64,000 nucleotides of DNA. Source: Desmodus rotundus (lineage: Eukaryota; Chordata; Mammalia; Chiroptera; Phyllostomidae). This document shows, piece after piece, positions 32,346-42,700 of the stretch (the stretch's first letter is position 1; the number at the start of each line of letters is the position of its first letter). The notes under the pieces are model-generated. The model had not been told where the DNA came from. It did no database searches and saw only the letters and a list, made by a program, of their open reading frames with translations. Made by a program: the position numbers and the translations under genes. The stretch covers positions 150,520,347-150,584,346 of the forward strand of contig NC_071387.1 of NCBI RefSeq assembly GCF_022682495.2, read 5' to 3'.

Positions 32346-35204
32346 CTTTTTCATCACTTGTAAGACGATTTCCTGTGTAAATAAATTCCTTGGGCTAATA
32401 AAGCTGAATGGTATCTTCTCGGATCAACAACAACATTGAAGGCCCGCTTGACATTAAGACCTCATGTGTCAGACCTCATCGATCAGAGAACTCAGGTGGG
32501 TAGAACAGGTGCACGTGCCTGGCTTCTGCCAAAAAGAGAACCTATACTGAGTTCATCAAGACCTTATATTCAGCAACCATTGTCTGTCACCAAAACAAAG
32601 AAAATAATCTGCAGGGGTATTGGGGGCCAAGAGGGAACAAATATATTTTGATTTTAAAATGTTTTGATATTAAAAATGGGTCTAAATTTCCCCAAAGGCG
32701 CATATTAGAATGCCGAAGATGGAAGTGTGGTGGTGCTAGTGGTGGTGATGTCAGTGAGAACCGTATTCTGTCACCACTATTGCAGAGGGTGCCATCAGCC
32801 ACAGAAATGCCTCACTGCACCCTATTTGCCACCATGGGAAGTAGCGGACAAACTCGAAGTCACCTGCAGCCCCCAGCCCAGCCATTCTAAGATACGTTAT
32901 TTCTGTTTTGGTCCATATGTGAAATCTGCCCAGACAGATGGCTCTGCCTAAATGGGAGACAGATTTAGGCTTACAAAAATGCTTTGGATGAAGCAGGTTT
33001 ACTTGGAATAAGCTTCTCTAAAGGAACTTCGTATTCTTCCGACATTGTAAACGTATAAATCTGAACTTCTCATTGGCAGGTTTCCCCCTCCTATTTATTA
33101 CAAGTTTCATATATATGTAACTGCCAGTCCCCCTTCAAGGCATGTCGACATGTTAGTGGATTTTGAAGAGTTGAAAATGATTCTGGTTTTCATGTTTTTA
33201 CAGGCTGGTTGTAGCATCTCTGCTGGACAGCATATTTGGGTCCTCTAAAAAATGTCACTTTCTTCCATAGAGTTAAACATGTTTTGCTTTTATTTAAAGC
33301 ATGTTAAAGGGTTTTCTTTGCATAATTTCTCTTGCCTTTACTGATGTTTGCAACACTTTTCAATTTAGTACCATCTGTGAATCCATCAGCTTGCTATTTA
33401 CTGCCTCTTCTAGATCATTAAGGGAGATGTTGTGGCAATAATGCCTTATTTACATGTCACTTTTCCACAAAACTCAAAGTATATTTATAAAGATATTGTA
33501 TTAAACAATAGCACTCATGTGAGGTAAAAAAGTTACTGTTGCATTTCAACATTATTATGACTTACTTAAATAGAAAGAAATATTTCAGTGATTCTAGAGT
33601 TTAAGCAGGCCTGCTGTTAGGTACTCTTGTTGCTCTGAGCCATTTAGGATATTGTTACAGTAACTTCTGGTGGTTGTATAATAAGGAGGGAGTGATTGGA
33701 TTAGATTGATGAATGAGTTACTTCTTTTCCCCAGTTCCCTCTTAGCCCCAATATCTAAATCTTAGTTATTGTGAAGTGGCAAAAAGCCAATAAAGTTAGA
33801 AGACGAAGGAGAAACAAAATAATCAGGTAAAATGAATTATGAAGGATAATAAAAATGTACCATATTGTTTCTCTTCCTTTTAAATTATGGTAGTTTTCAG
33901 CATATCATACTTCTAAAGACCTGTAGATGAAAAAGTCCTTTATAAAATGGGGAAAATGAAAATCCATTTTGATTACTGAATGTGTTTATTATTTTATTTT
34001 ATTTTAATAATGTACTGTGGGAATCAGATTATACTTGGTTGAACACATAAAATCATTAATCTCTTCTGTAGTTAATCAACATTTTTATTGACTCTCCAAT
34101 GGTATAGGCCATTAACAGGGGTATTAGGAACCTCGGCTCTCATTGGCCCTTTTTTTGTCTCTAGTTTTGAATGTCAGATATTAAATGTCATCTATTGGCA
34201 ACTCATACCACCTTTGCAAGTTAGTTCAAGAACTTTGGTGTCCCGATTTGGATAATGCAGGCTGTTGCTGCATTTAGGTTGTGAGATCTATCAGTTGCTT
34301 CTTAGGAAATTAAAGTTACGCTCATCTAAAAAGATCGCGTGGTGTTTAACAGGATTTCTAGCTGATATATGACTCATAAAATTTGTATTTTCTCTTCTTC
34401 AGGTCATTAGTTAATTATCTTAGTATGTATTTATTAATTAGCTTAACTGTAGAGAGTCAAATGAATAAATATGAGGGGGCAATTCACAGGCATCTCTCTC
34501 AATATGAATATAAAATTGATGGTTAATTTTGGGAAGTGGAGTTTTTGTATTTACATTTTAGTTGTTCACCAGGAGGCTGCAGAATTAAAGTGGTTTTGTC
34601 TGATGGACTTTTGACTCCGGTTGCCGTGTGTAATGGGGAGGCAGTGGCTTCTGGACCTATGGCTTGTTCCCCGCACTGAGAGGGCTCTGTGAGGGCCATT
34701 CAAAGCTGAAATTAAGTCTCTGTTGTTAGAACAGCAATGTAAGATGTATGGCCACATGTGAGGCCCAAGGCAATTAGAACAGAGCCTCCCAAATTTATAT
34801 ATACATATGACCTTTATTATTCTCCTAATATTTTTCTTTTAAATCACCTCAATTTTCTGACTTAAATAAATTATTTTAAAAGGACATTTTATATTACTAT
34901 CATAAACCAGAAAATCAGTATCCTTTCCTAAAATAAGTGGTAACTATAAAAATAAATAGGAACAAAGTATACAGTTCTAGCTAGATGGTGTCACTGGGAG
35001 ACTCAGTGCCTGATAACACCTTTGTTCTGTTAAAACAAGAAGGGAGAGATGTTAAAGACCTCTAGCACCAAACTGAGATTTTTCTTCTTGATATTAGAAA
35101 ATTGAAAAGGGAAAAAAAACACTGTCAATCCCCGATTTAGAGTTTTTAATGTACCACTACCACCTACAGTTATATCCAGGACCTCTCTTTGGGAATATTA
35201 GATT
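32346..35204. other. Long non-coding stretch
   Basis: Almost 3 kb. A possible remnant of a very old LINE-like element at 33345-33440 shows 'agtaccatctgtgaatccat' and 'ctagatcattaagggagatg'. Frames at 32436-32951 are short and overlapping. Otherwise nothing is recognised. Confidence 0.45.
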
Positions 35205-35218
35205 AAAGAAACAAAGAA

Positions 35219-35483
35219 TAGCCTTGGCCGGGTGGTTCAGTTGGTTGGAGCATTCTCCCATACACCAAAAGGTTGCAGGTTCGAACCCTGGTCAGGGCAC
35301 ATACCTAGGTTGTAGGGTCAATCCCCGGTTGGGGCGTGCATAGAAGGCAACTGATCAATGTTTCTTACATTGATGTTTCTCTCCCTTCCTCTCTCTCTCT
35401 TTTCCTCCCTCCCTCTCTCTCTCCCTCTTTAAAAATCAATAAATATATCCCTGCGTGAGGATTAAAAAAAAGTAAAAAAAAAA
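35219..35483 (+). mobile_element. VES-type bat SINE
   Basis: tRNA-derived head with an A box (GTGGTTCAGTTGG, about 35232-35244) and a perfect B box (GGTTCGAACCC, 35278-35288). The body has 'ggtcagggcacatacctagg', 'tgatgtttctctcccttcct' and a (CT)n stretch, and the tail 'aaaatcaataaatatatccc...gtgaggatt' ends in poly(A). Target duplications AAAGAAACAAAGA (35205-35217) and AAAGAAACAAAAA (35484-35496) differ at one position. VES SINEs are known from yangochiropteran bats, which is the main taxonomic clue here. Confidence 0.95.
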
Positions 35484-35517
35484 AAAGAAACAAAAATCAT
35501 AGATCCAATAGCCTAGT

Positions 35518-35615
35518 CCATTCATTCATTTATTTGTTGAACTTGCCGTGTGCCTCCACATTGGGTATGCAGTGTTGAACAAAACACACAAATCTCTGCC
35601 CCCGTGGATTAACCA
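35518..35615 (-). mobile_element. L2 LINE 3' end fragment
   Basis: 'cattcattcatttatttgtt' then 'gaacttgccgtgtgcctcca' and 'gcagtgttgaacaaaacaca' is the reverse complement of the L2 3' terminus. Confidence 0.8.
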
Positions 35616-38029
35616 CGAAGTACAGATATTTCCTTTCAACCCGTTCTCTACAATACTCCCTTCTCTAGTTCTTTTTGTCCCAGCTTTTCTCTCACTGCTA
35701 CCCCAATCCAGTGTAACACTGTGGGGCCCAGAAGCATTTTAGGATCCTTGTTCTCTTCTGACATCAAGTTAGTTCATTCGTCTGAGACTTGGCCTTGGAA
35801 TGTACCTTAATATTGCCTAGAGATAGAACTCTGGACTTCGAGCAAACATAAATTTTCAAGTTTTATGCAGTTTCTGCCAATCCTGCAAGGTCAGAGAAAC
35901 AAGAAAGCCAGGAGGTATATCTAAGGTTAGGAAGTCCAGGGTCCTGGTTATTCTTTCCATTTGTGCTACTATTTGGTAGCAAGTTAGGTTTTAATTCCAA
36001 CATGTGCTCTGGGGTCTCAACTGTACAACTGGGCCACATCAATCAGTCTAAACATTGCCTGGTAAAAACTCTTCACCAAAGGGGGTTAATACAAAAGATA
36101 TTTATTTTACTAATATTATTTAGTATGCTAGTAAGTGCTGTTCTATCTTTTTATGTAAAATCCTGCCTCCAGTGTTATTACCAAGCCTTAAAATTTCTTC
36201 AGGGTGAATACCAATGAAATCGCAGCGATTGTTATTTGATGCCATGAGAGTTTAGTAACAAAGACATGGACTCATGTTCCATTTGCTGGAGGAAAGCAGT
36301 TGTGGCCAAGACCAGCTGTGCCAGGAGCAGCCCTGCCTGTCTTACTGGGACAAATAGACTGTAGTTAGCACGTAAAATCCCCCAATTCCAGTTGTTGTTC
36401 TAACTGAACCTCAGTGTCGTTATATAAAGTGCTTTGAGAAGAGGGTATACCTATTCAGTTATCTTTCTAAATTTAGATATGATAAATTTTGACATCCTTT
36501 AAGGGAAGAAAAATCTTGAGAACTCTGATGAAACCAAACCCATGAACAAATTTAAAAAGTAATGTCAAAGGTAAATGCCAGGAAAGAAAAGCTATTTACA
36601 GTGTATGGTAGGAATTCGAAAACAATACTAGGAAATATGAATATGCTGGATTGCATGAGTAACAACTATTTTCTAAAGTTTGTGGTGGCATCAGTGATCA
36701 TACATCTGGGTCTTATTTGAAAGCAAGTCTGTCTTGTTGCTTTTTGAAAGCTCTACTGTGCGTGCTTTCGACTGTGGATTCCACTAGGGCTGTGTACGAC
36801 CTTATGCATCTGCTCGAGTCATGTAGCTCTGGGGTAGTCACTAGAAAAATGCGACCTGAAAAAGAGTTGACTTTACTCTTTTTATTTCATCTTTTTCTCC
36901 CAGGAATAGCTTCAGGAGAGACGGTACTGGCTGCACTCTTGTGCTTTGCTAATGACAGTAATTTGGAGGTGAAGTTTTGAAACACTTGGCAAGCAAGATG
37001 TGGAGAACAGTTGCACAGCGTAGACTGAAAAGACAATAAGTACAAGTTTGCTGCCAGATTATCCATCAGTTTAATGCATCTCTATAATCTCTCACTCTGG
37101 TATGACAGCGTGTTTATAACTAGAACTTATAATTCTGCCATCTCACTACCCAGCGTGTGTGACCTGGGTCTTCTATGAATGGCTGCTTCTGAGAGTGCTG
37201 TGATGGTGGAGGGGGCTTCGACATCTGGTAGAATTTCCTTGAAACGCCCTGGGAGGAACATATGGACATTCTGTGGGGCCATCCCAGCAGGAACCTGTCG
37301 GGCCTGGAGTCTTACTTTTCTCCGAGCTGGAGAAGTGCCAGTAGAACACAGTATCAGAGGAAAAATGCCAAGAAAATATTCTTGCTAAGGGTAGCCATGG
37401 AAAAAGGACAACTTTCAGGATGGAGTAGTTTCTTAGTAATTCTCTGGGAAGGCAGGGAATGACTGTCCCAGCTCCAGCTCCCGGGACCAAAGCCCAGGCT
37501 TCCTATGGACATGTTATAGCCAGAATTCCTGTCAACGGAGCGGTGTCTCCAATGGCACTGCACACACTTAGAGAGACATCTATGGATAGGAAAGACATTG
37601 ACACAAAGGAATTTACAGAGTCAGGACTATATTTTAGATAATATTTAGTATATATTTTTCTTCATTGGAAAAGGAGTCTATCATAGAGTACCATGAAAAA
37701 ATGTTTACAATAAATGCCAAACAATGATCAAAGAGTTAATTTTTTGGTGATTTCTTTTCATTTAAGTCAAAGAAGGTAAACTCTTTGTTTATCATATCAA
37801 GAAATATATTAATTTGTGTTCATAAACATTACAAAAATATGGAATTGTCTCAAAACTGTTATGCCTTTTGGTAGTATAAAGGTTTTTGTTTGTGGCTTTT
37901 AATTCTTTAGGTAAAATTGTGCCAGGCTAATATAAGTTAACATGTTAAGGAATTCTCAGTGTATAACTTCCTTTATTTAAAAGTAAATATCATGAGCAGG
38001 TAGGAATTTAAATTTGGGGTGCTGAAGAT
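35616..38029. other. Long non-coding stretch
   Basis: About 2.4 kb without a recognised repeat. Several frames of 60-105 codons at 36717-36980 and 37173-37641 overlap on both strands; none shows a domain or signal peptide with plausible gene context. Confidence 0.45.
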
Positions 38030-38249
38030 GATAGTTATTTTTCATGCATTTTTTCCATTACCATTTAGTCCAATTTATACCCCCCTCCTCCCCTCCCGTG
38101 CAATGACTACACTGTTATCCATGTTATGTCCATGAGTCCTTTTTCCTTCTTGTTCAATCCCTCCATCCCCTAAACTCCTTCCCCTTAGCTGTCATCCTGC
38201 TCTCTATGAATCTGTCTCTATTTTGCTTGTTAGTTCAGTTTGTTCATTA

Positions 38250-40238
38250 GCTTCTACATGAGTGAAATCATATGGTATATGTCTTTCTCTGACTGGCTTA
38301 TTTCACTTAGCATAATGTTCTCCAGGTCCATCCATGCTGTCGCAAAGGGTAAAATTTTCTTCTTTTTTGTGGCTGAGTAGTATTCCATTGTGTAAATGCC
38401 CCATGGTTGTTTTATCCACTCATCTACTGATGGACATTTGGGCTGCATCTATATCTTGATGATTGTAAATAATGCTGCAATGATCATGGAGGGACTTTGT
38501 TCTTCTTTAATTAGTGTTTTGGATTCTTTTGGATATAGTCCCAGAAGTGGGATCACTGGGTCCAAAGGCAGATCCCTTTTTAACTTTTTCAGGTATCTCC
38601 ATACTGCTTTCCACAGTGACTGCACTAATCTACATTCTCACCAACAGTGTGAAAGGGGTCTACTTTCTTCACATCCTCACCAGCACTTGTTGCTTGTTGA
38701 TTTATTGATGACAGCCATTGTGTTGGATGTGCAATGATATCTCACTGCGCTTTTAAATTGCTATTCTCTGATGATTCGTGACGTTGAGCACCTTTTCATA
38801 TGTCTATTGGCCATCTGTACGTCCTTTTTGGAGAAGTGTGTATTCAGGTCCTTTGCCAATTTTTTAATTGGGTTGTTTTTTTTGGTGGTGAGTTTTGTAA
38901 GTTCGTCATAAATATTGGATAGTAAGTAACCCCTTATCAGATGTATCGGCAAATATGTTCCCCCATTCTGTGGGTTGTCTTTTTATTTTGTTGATTTTTC
39001 CTTTGCTGTGCAAAAACTTTTTAGTTTGACATAGTCCCATTTGTTTATTTTTTCTATTGTTTCCCTTGCCTGGGAGCGATATCTGATAAAATATTGCTAT
39101 GAGCAATGTCCAAGATTTTGCTACTTGCGTTTTCTTCTATGATTTTTATAGTTTTGGGTCTAACATTTAAATTTTTGATCCATTTTGAATTTATTCTTGT
39201 TTGTGATGTAAGAAGGTGGTCCAGTTTCATTTTTTTGCCTGTATCTGTCCAATTTTCCCAGCACCATTTATTGAATAAACTATCTTTAGCCCACTGTATG
39301 TGCTTGCTTCCTCTGTGAAATATTAATTGGCCCTATAGGTGTGAGTTTATTTCTGGGCTGTCTATTCTGTTCCTTTGATGTATGTATCTATTTTTATGCC
39401 AGTACCATGGTATTTTGATTACAATAGTATAGTTGCATATTAGGTAGCTTGATTCTTCCAACTTTGTTCTTCTTTCTTGGGATCACTGTTGCTATGCAGG
39501 GTCTTTTGTGGTTCCATATACATTTTTGAAATATTTGTTCCAGTTCTGTGAAATATATCATTGGAATATTGGTAGGAATTGCATTAAATTTATAGGTTGC
39601 TTTGGTTAATATGGACACTTAATGATGTTAATTCTTCCTATCCATGAACATGATATGTGCTTCCACTTATTTGTATCTTCTTCAGTTTCTTTCTGCAGTG
39701 TCTTATAATTTTCCAAGTACAGGTCTTTTACATCTTTGGGTAAGTTTATTCCTAGGTATTTTATTTTTTTGAAGCAATTGTGAATATGATTATTTTCTTA
39801 ATTTCTCTTTTTTTCAAATTCATATTTGGCATATAAAAATGCAACCTATTTCTGGATATTAATTTTGTATCCTGCTTTTGCTGATTCATTTATCAGTTCT
39901 AGTAGTTTCTTGGTGGAATATTTGGGGTTCTCTATGTACTGTATCATGTCATCTGCAAATAAAGACAGTTTTCCTTCTTCCTTTCGAGTTTGGATACCTT
40001 TTATTTCTTCTTTTTGTCTGATTGCTATGGCTAGGATGTCCAATACTATCTTGAATATGAGGTGAAAGCAGACATCCCTGTCTTGTTCCTGATCTTAAGG
40101 GGAATGCTTGTAGTTTTTGTCCATTGAGTGTGATGCTGGCAGTGGATTTGTCATATATTGCCTTTATTATGTTTAGGTGTGTTCCCTCTCTTCCCACTTT
40201 GCTGAGAGATTTTTATCATAAATGGGTGCTGGATTTTT
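38250..40238 (-). pseudogene. L1 ORF2p RT-to-C-terminus remnant
   Basis: Minus-strand conceptual pieces include '[17 protein letters not shown]', '[19 protein letters not shown]' and the reverse transcriptase catalytic motif FADDM ('[16 protein letters not shown]', about 39950), followed by '[14 protein letters not shown]' and the C-terminal 'KQMGLCQTKKFLHSKGK', '[14 protein letters not shown]' and '[13 protein letters not shown]'. Frameshifts and stops separate these pieces, so no functional protein is encoded. The upstream endonuclease domain is missing. Confidence 0.88.
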
Positions 40239-40239
40239 C

Positions 40240-41091
40240 AAGGAACTTGAAAAAGACAACAAACAAAGCCCACAGTAGTAGAAGGAAGTAAATAATAAAG
40301 ATCAGAACAGAAATAAACAAAGTAGAGTCTAAAAAAAAAAGATACAAGAGATCAATGAATCCAAAAGCTGGTTCTTTGAAAAGATAAACAAGATTGACAT
40401 ACCTTTAACCTGACTCATCAAGTAAAACAGGAGAGTATCCAAGTAAATAAAGTCAGAAGTGAAAGAGGAGAAATAACAACTGACACCAAAGAAATACAAA
40501 GGATTGTAAGAAAATATTATGAACAACTATATACCAACAAATTGGACAACCTGAATAAAATGGATAAATTCCTAGAACTTACAGTCTCCCAAAAATAAAT
40601 CAGGAAGAATCAGAGAATCTGAATAGGCAGATTACACCTAGTGAAATTGAAATAGTAATCAAAAAACTCCCAACAAACAAAAGCCCTGGACTGGGTGGCT
40701 TCACAGGTAATTTTACCAAGCATTCTGAGAAGAACTAAGTCCTCTCCTCTTCAAACTATTTCAAAAAATTCAAGAGGTGGTAAGGCTCCCAAGTTCATTT
40801 TATGAGGTCAATGTTATCCGAATTCCAAAACCAAGTAGAGACACTACAAAAAAGAAAAGTATAAGCCAACATCCCTGACTAACATAGAAGCTAAAATCCT
40901 CAACAAAATATTAGCAAAACTAATACATCAGTGAATCAAAAAGATCATACACTATGATCAAGTGGGATTTATTCTGGGAATGCAAGGTGGTACATTTGCA
41001 AATCAATAAATGTGATTTACCACATAAACAAAATGAAGGATAAAAACCACATGATTTTATCAATAGATGCAGAAGAAGCATTTGACAAAGA
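40240..41091 (+). pseudogene. L1 ORF2p inverted segment (before and into RT)
   Basis: Plus-strand pieces in frame include '[16 protein letters not shown]', the conserved start of the L1 RT region, and '[13 protein letters not shown]', the A motif. Many stops and frameshifts are present. This block supplies exactly the ORF2 part that precedes the minus-strand block at 38250-40238. Confidence 0.85.
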
Positions 41092-41875
41092 GAGAATCTT
41101 GAAAGCAGCAAGAGAAAAGCAGTTAGTTACCTATAAGGGATCTTTCTCATAAGACTGTTAGTTGATTTCTCAGAAGATCCTGTGTAGGCCAGAAGGGATT
41201 GACATGAAATATTCAAAATAAAGAAAAAAGCAAGGACCTACAACCAAGATTACTCTACCCAGCCAAGCTATCACTTAAAATCAGAAGAGAGATGAAGAGA
41301 TTCCCAGACAAGAAAAAGCTGAAGGAGTTCATCATCACCAAACGAGTATTACATGAAATGTGAAAGGGTCTTCTTTAGTAATAAGAAGAAAAAAAGGTAA
41401 AAATATGAATAATAAATGTCCATAAAAATGAAATCTTACTATTTGCAACAGCATGGATGGACCTAGAGGGTATTATGATAAGTGAAATAAGTCAGTCAGA
41501 GAGAAAAATGCCATATGATTTTGCTTATATATGGAATCTAATGAACAAAATAAACTAACAAGCAAAACAAAAACAGACTCATAGATACAGAGAATAGACT
41601 GATGGTGGGCAGAGAGGAGGGGGTGGGGAGACTGGGCAAAAAAAGATGAAGGGATTGAGAAGTACAGATTGGTAGTTACAAGCTAGTCATGGGGATATAA
41701 AGTACAGTATAGGGAATATAGTTAGTAGTATTGTAGTAACTATGCATGGTGCCAGTTGGGTACTGGAAATATCAGGTGAACACTTTGTAAAGTATATGAT
41801 TATTTAACCACTATGCTGTACACCTGAAACTAATATAAAATAATATTGAATGTAAACTGTAATTTTAAAAAAATT
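41086..41875 (+). mobile_element. HAL1-type element, 5'-truncated (ORF1 end joined to L1 3' end)
   Basis: Begins in the ORF1 C-terminal domain ('[17 protein letters not shown]', then 'RREMKRFPDKKKLKEFIITK' near 41280-41345). Shortly after the ORF1 stop region it passes to the last ~100 bases of ORF2 (about 41440-41545: 'caacagcatggatggaccta', 'catatgattttgcttatata'). It then enters a 3' UTR ('catggggatataaagtacag', 'actatgctgtacacctgaaa', 'gaatgtaaactgtaatttta'). The whole ORF2 body is missing between ORF1 and this tail, as in HAL1. Several frameshifts affect the ORF1 part. A VES SINE sits directly at its A-rich tail. Confidence 0.8.
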
Positions 41876-41890
41876 AAAAAGAATTCCTTG

Positions 41891-42095
41891 TCCTGGCTAG
41901 CGTGGCTTAAGGGATTGAGCTCCAGCCTGCAAACCAAAGGGTCATTGGTTCAATTCCCAGTCAGGGCAAATGCCTGGGTTGTGAGCCAGGTCCCTGGTGG
42001 GGGGCATGTGAGAGGCAACCACACATGGATGTTTCTCTCCCTCTCTTTCTTCTTCCCTTCCCCTCTGTCTAAAAATAAATAAATAAAATCTTTTA
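41891..42095 (+). mobile_element. VES-type bat SINE with perfect target duplication
   Basis: Starts 'tcctggctagcgtggcttaa', with A box region at 41902-41912 and B box GGTTCAATTCC at 41947-41957. The body has 'cagtcagggcaaatgcctgg', CT-rich sequence and an (AAAT)n/A-rich tail. Perfect 15-bp duplications AAAAAGAATTCCTTG flank it (41876-41890, 42096-42110), indicating a recent insertion. The 78-codon frame over it is SINE-derived. Confidence 0.95.
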
Positions 42096-42454
42096 AAAAA
42101 GAATTCCTTGGGGAGAAAGGGAGGGGGAAGGAAAAGGGCTAATGCAAAGTTAGAATGAATTTACTTCATTTTTAAGAAACTTCCCAATGTACTTATATCC
42201 CATTCTCCAGAACCATACTGCATGGCACCCTCTCTTTGCCAGAGAAGCTCATTATTGCTTCTAGATGAGAAAGGTACTGTCCCCGACTCCCCAGCTTGAT
42301 ATTCTCTTAGGAAGAAAGACAGAAAGTGTGGGGAATTAGTGTGTTACAAAAATCTGTCATTAATGTCATCTCAAATACATCTCAAACTTACTCATATTCA
42401 TGCATTTCCTTTTACACCATATTTAACAGTTGAGAAACAAGATATCAGTTAATT

Positions 42455-42700
42455 GGATTAATCAGGGAGGGTCTCATGGAGGAAGTGAGAGTTGAAGATG
42501 AGTTTTGAAGTTTAGCTGTAATTTGGAGAAGAAAGTAGGGGAGGAATTACAAGCAGAAGGAAATAAAGGAAAAAGCCCCAAGATGAAATGATTATGGTAC
42601 ATATGAGTGTGATTATGGTTATGGGCAAAAAGACAATTAGGACGTCATAATTGCTTGAGCTGAGATGTTTGGAAAATCTTATAGCTATTTCTTTCAAAAA
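42455..42700 (-). mobile_element. L2 LINE fragment
   Basis: 'ggtctcatggaggaagtgag', 'gatgagttttgaagtttagc' and 'gcagaaggaaataaaggaaa' match the reverse-complement L2 3' region also seen at 4940-5490. Diverged. Confidence 0.5.

Larger units (their letters stand above)
38030..41091 (-). mobile_element. 5'-inverted (twin-primed) L1
   Basis: From 38030 to about 40238 the sequence is a minus-strand L1: 3' UTR, ORF2 C-terminus, and the RT domain back to the motif after AFDK. At about 40238-40242 the orientation flips. 40240-41091 is plus-strand ORF2 lying immediately upstream in L1, ending at 'DAEEAFDK'. The 3' edge of the inverted block and the 5' edge of the forward block abut in L1 coordinates with only a few bases of overlap. 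That is the hallmark of twin priming during target-primed reverse transcription. No target duplication was found; the right edge meets a HAL1-type element at a shared GACAAA. Confidence 0.85.

Noticed and set aside
35230..35295. tRNA gene (A and B boxes present)
   Set aside because: The boxes belong to the tRNA-derived head of a VES SINE with poly(A) tail and target duplications; the sequence does not fold into a complete cloverleaf by eye. The same holds for 41891-42095 and 50071-50320.
39846..40043. Reverse transcriptase of a new retroelement (FADDM motif)
   Set aside because: Flanking sequence in the correct order is ordinary L1 ORF2.
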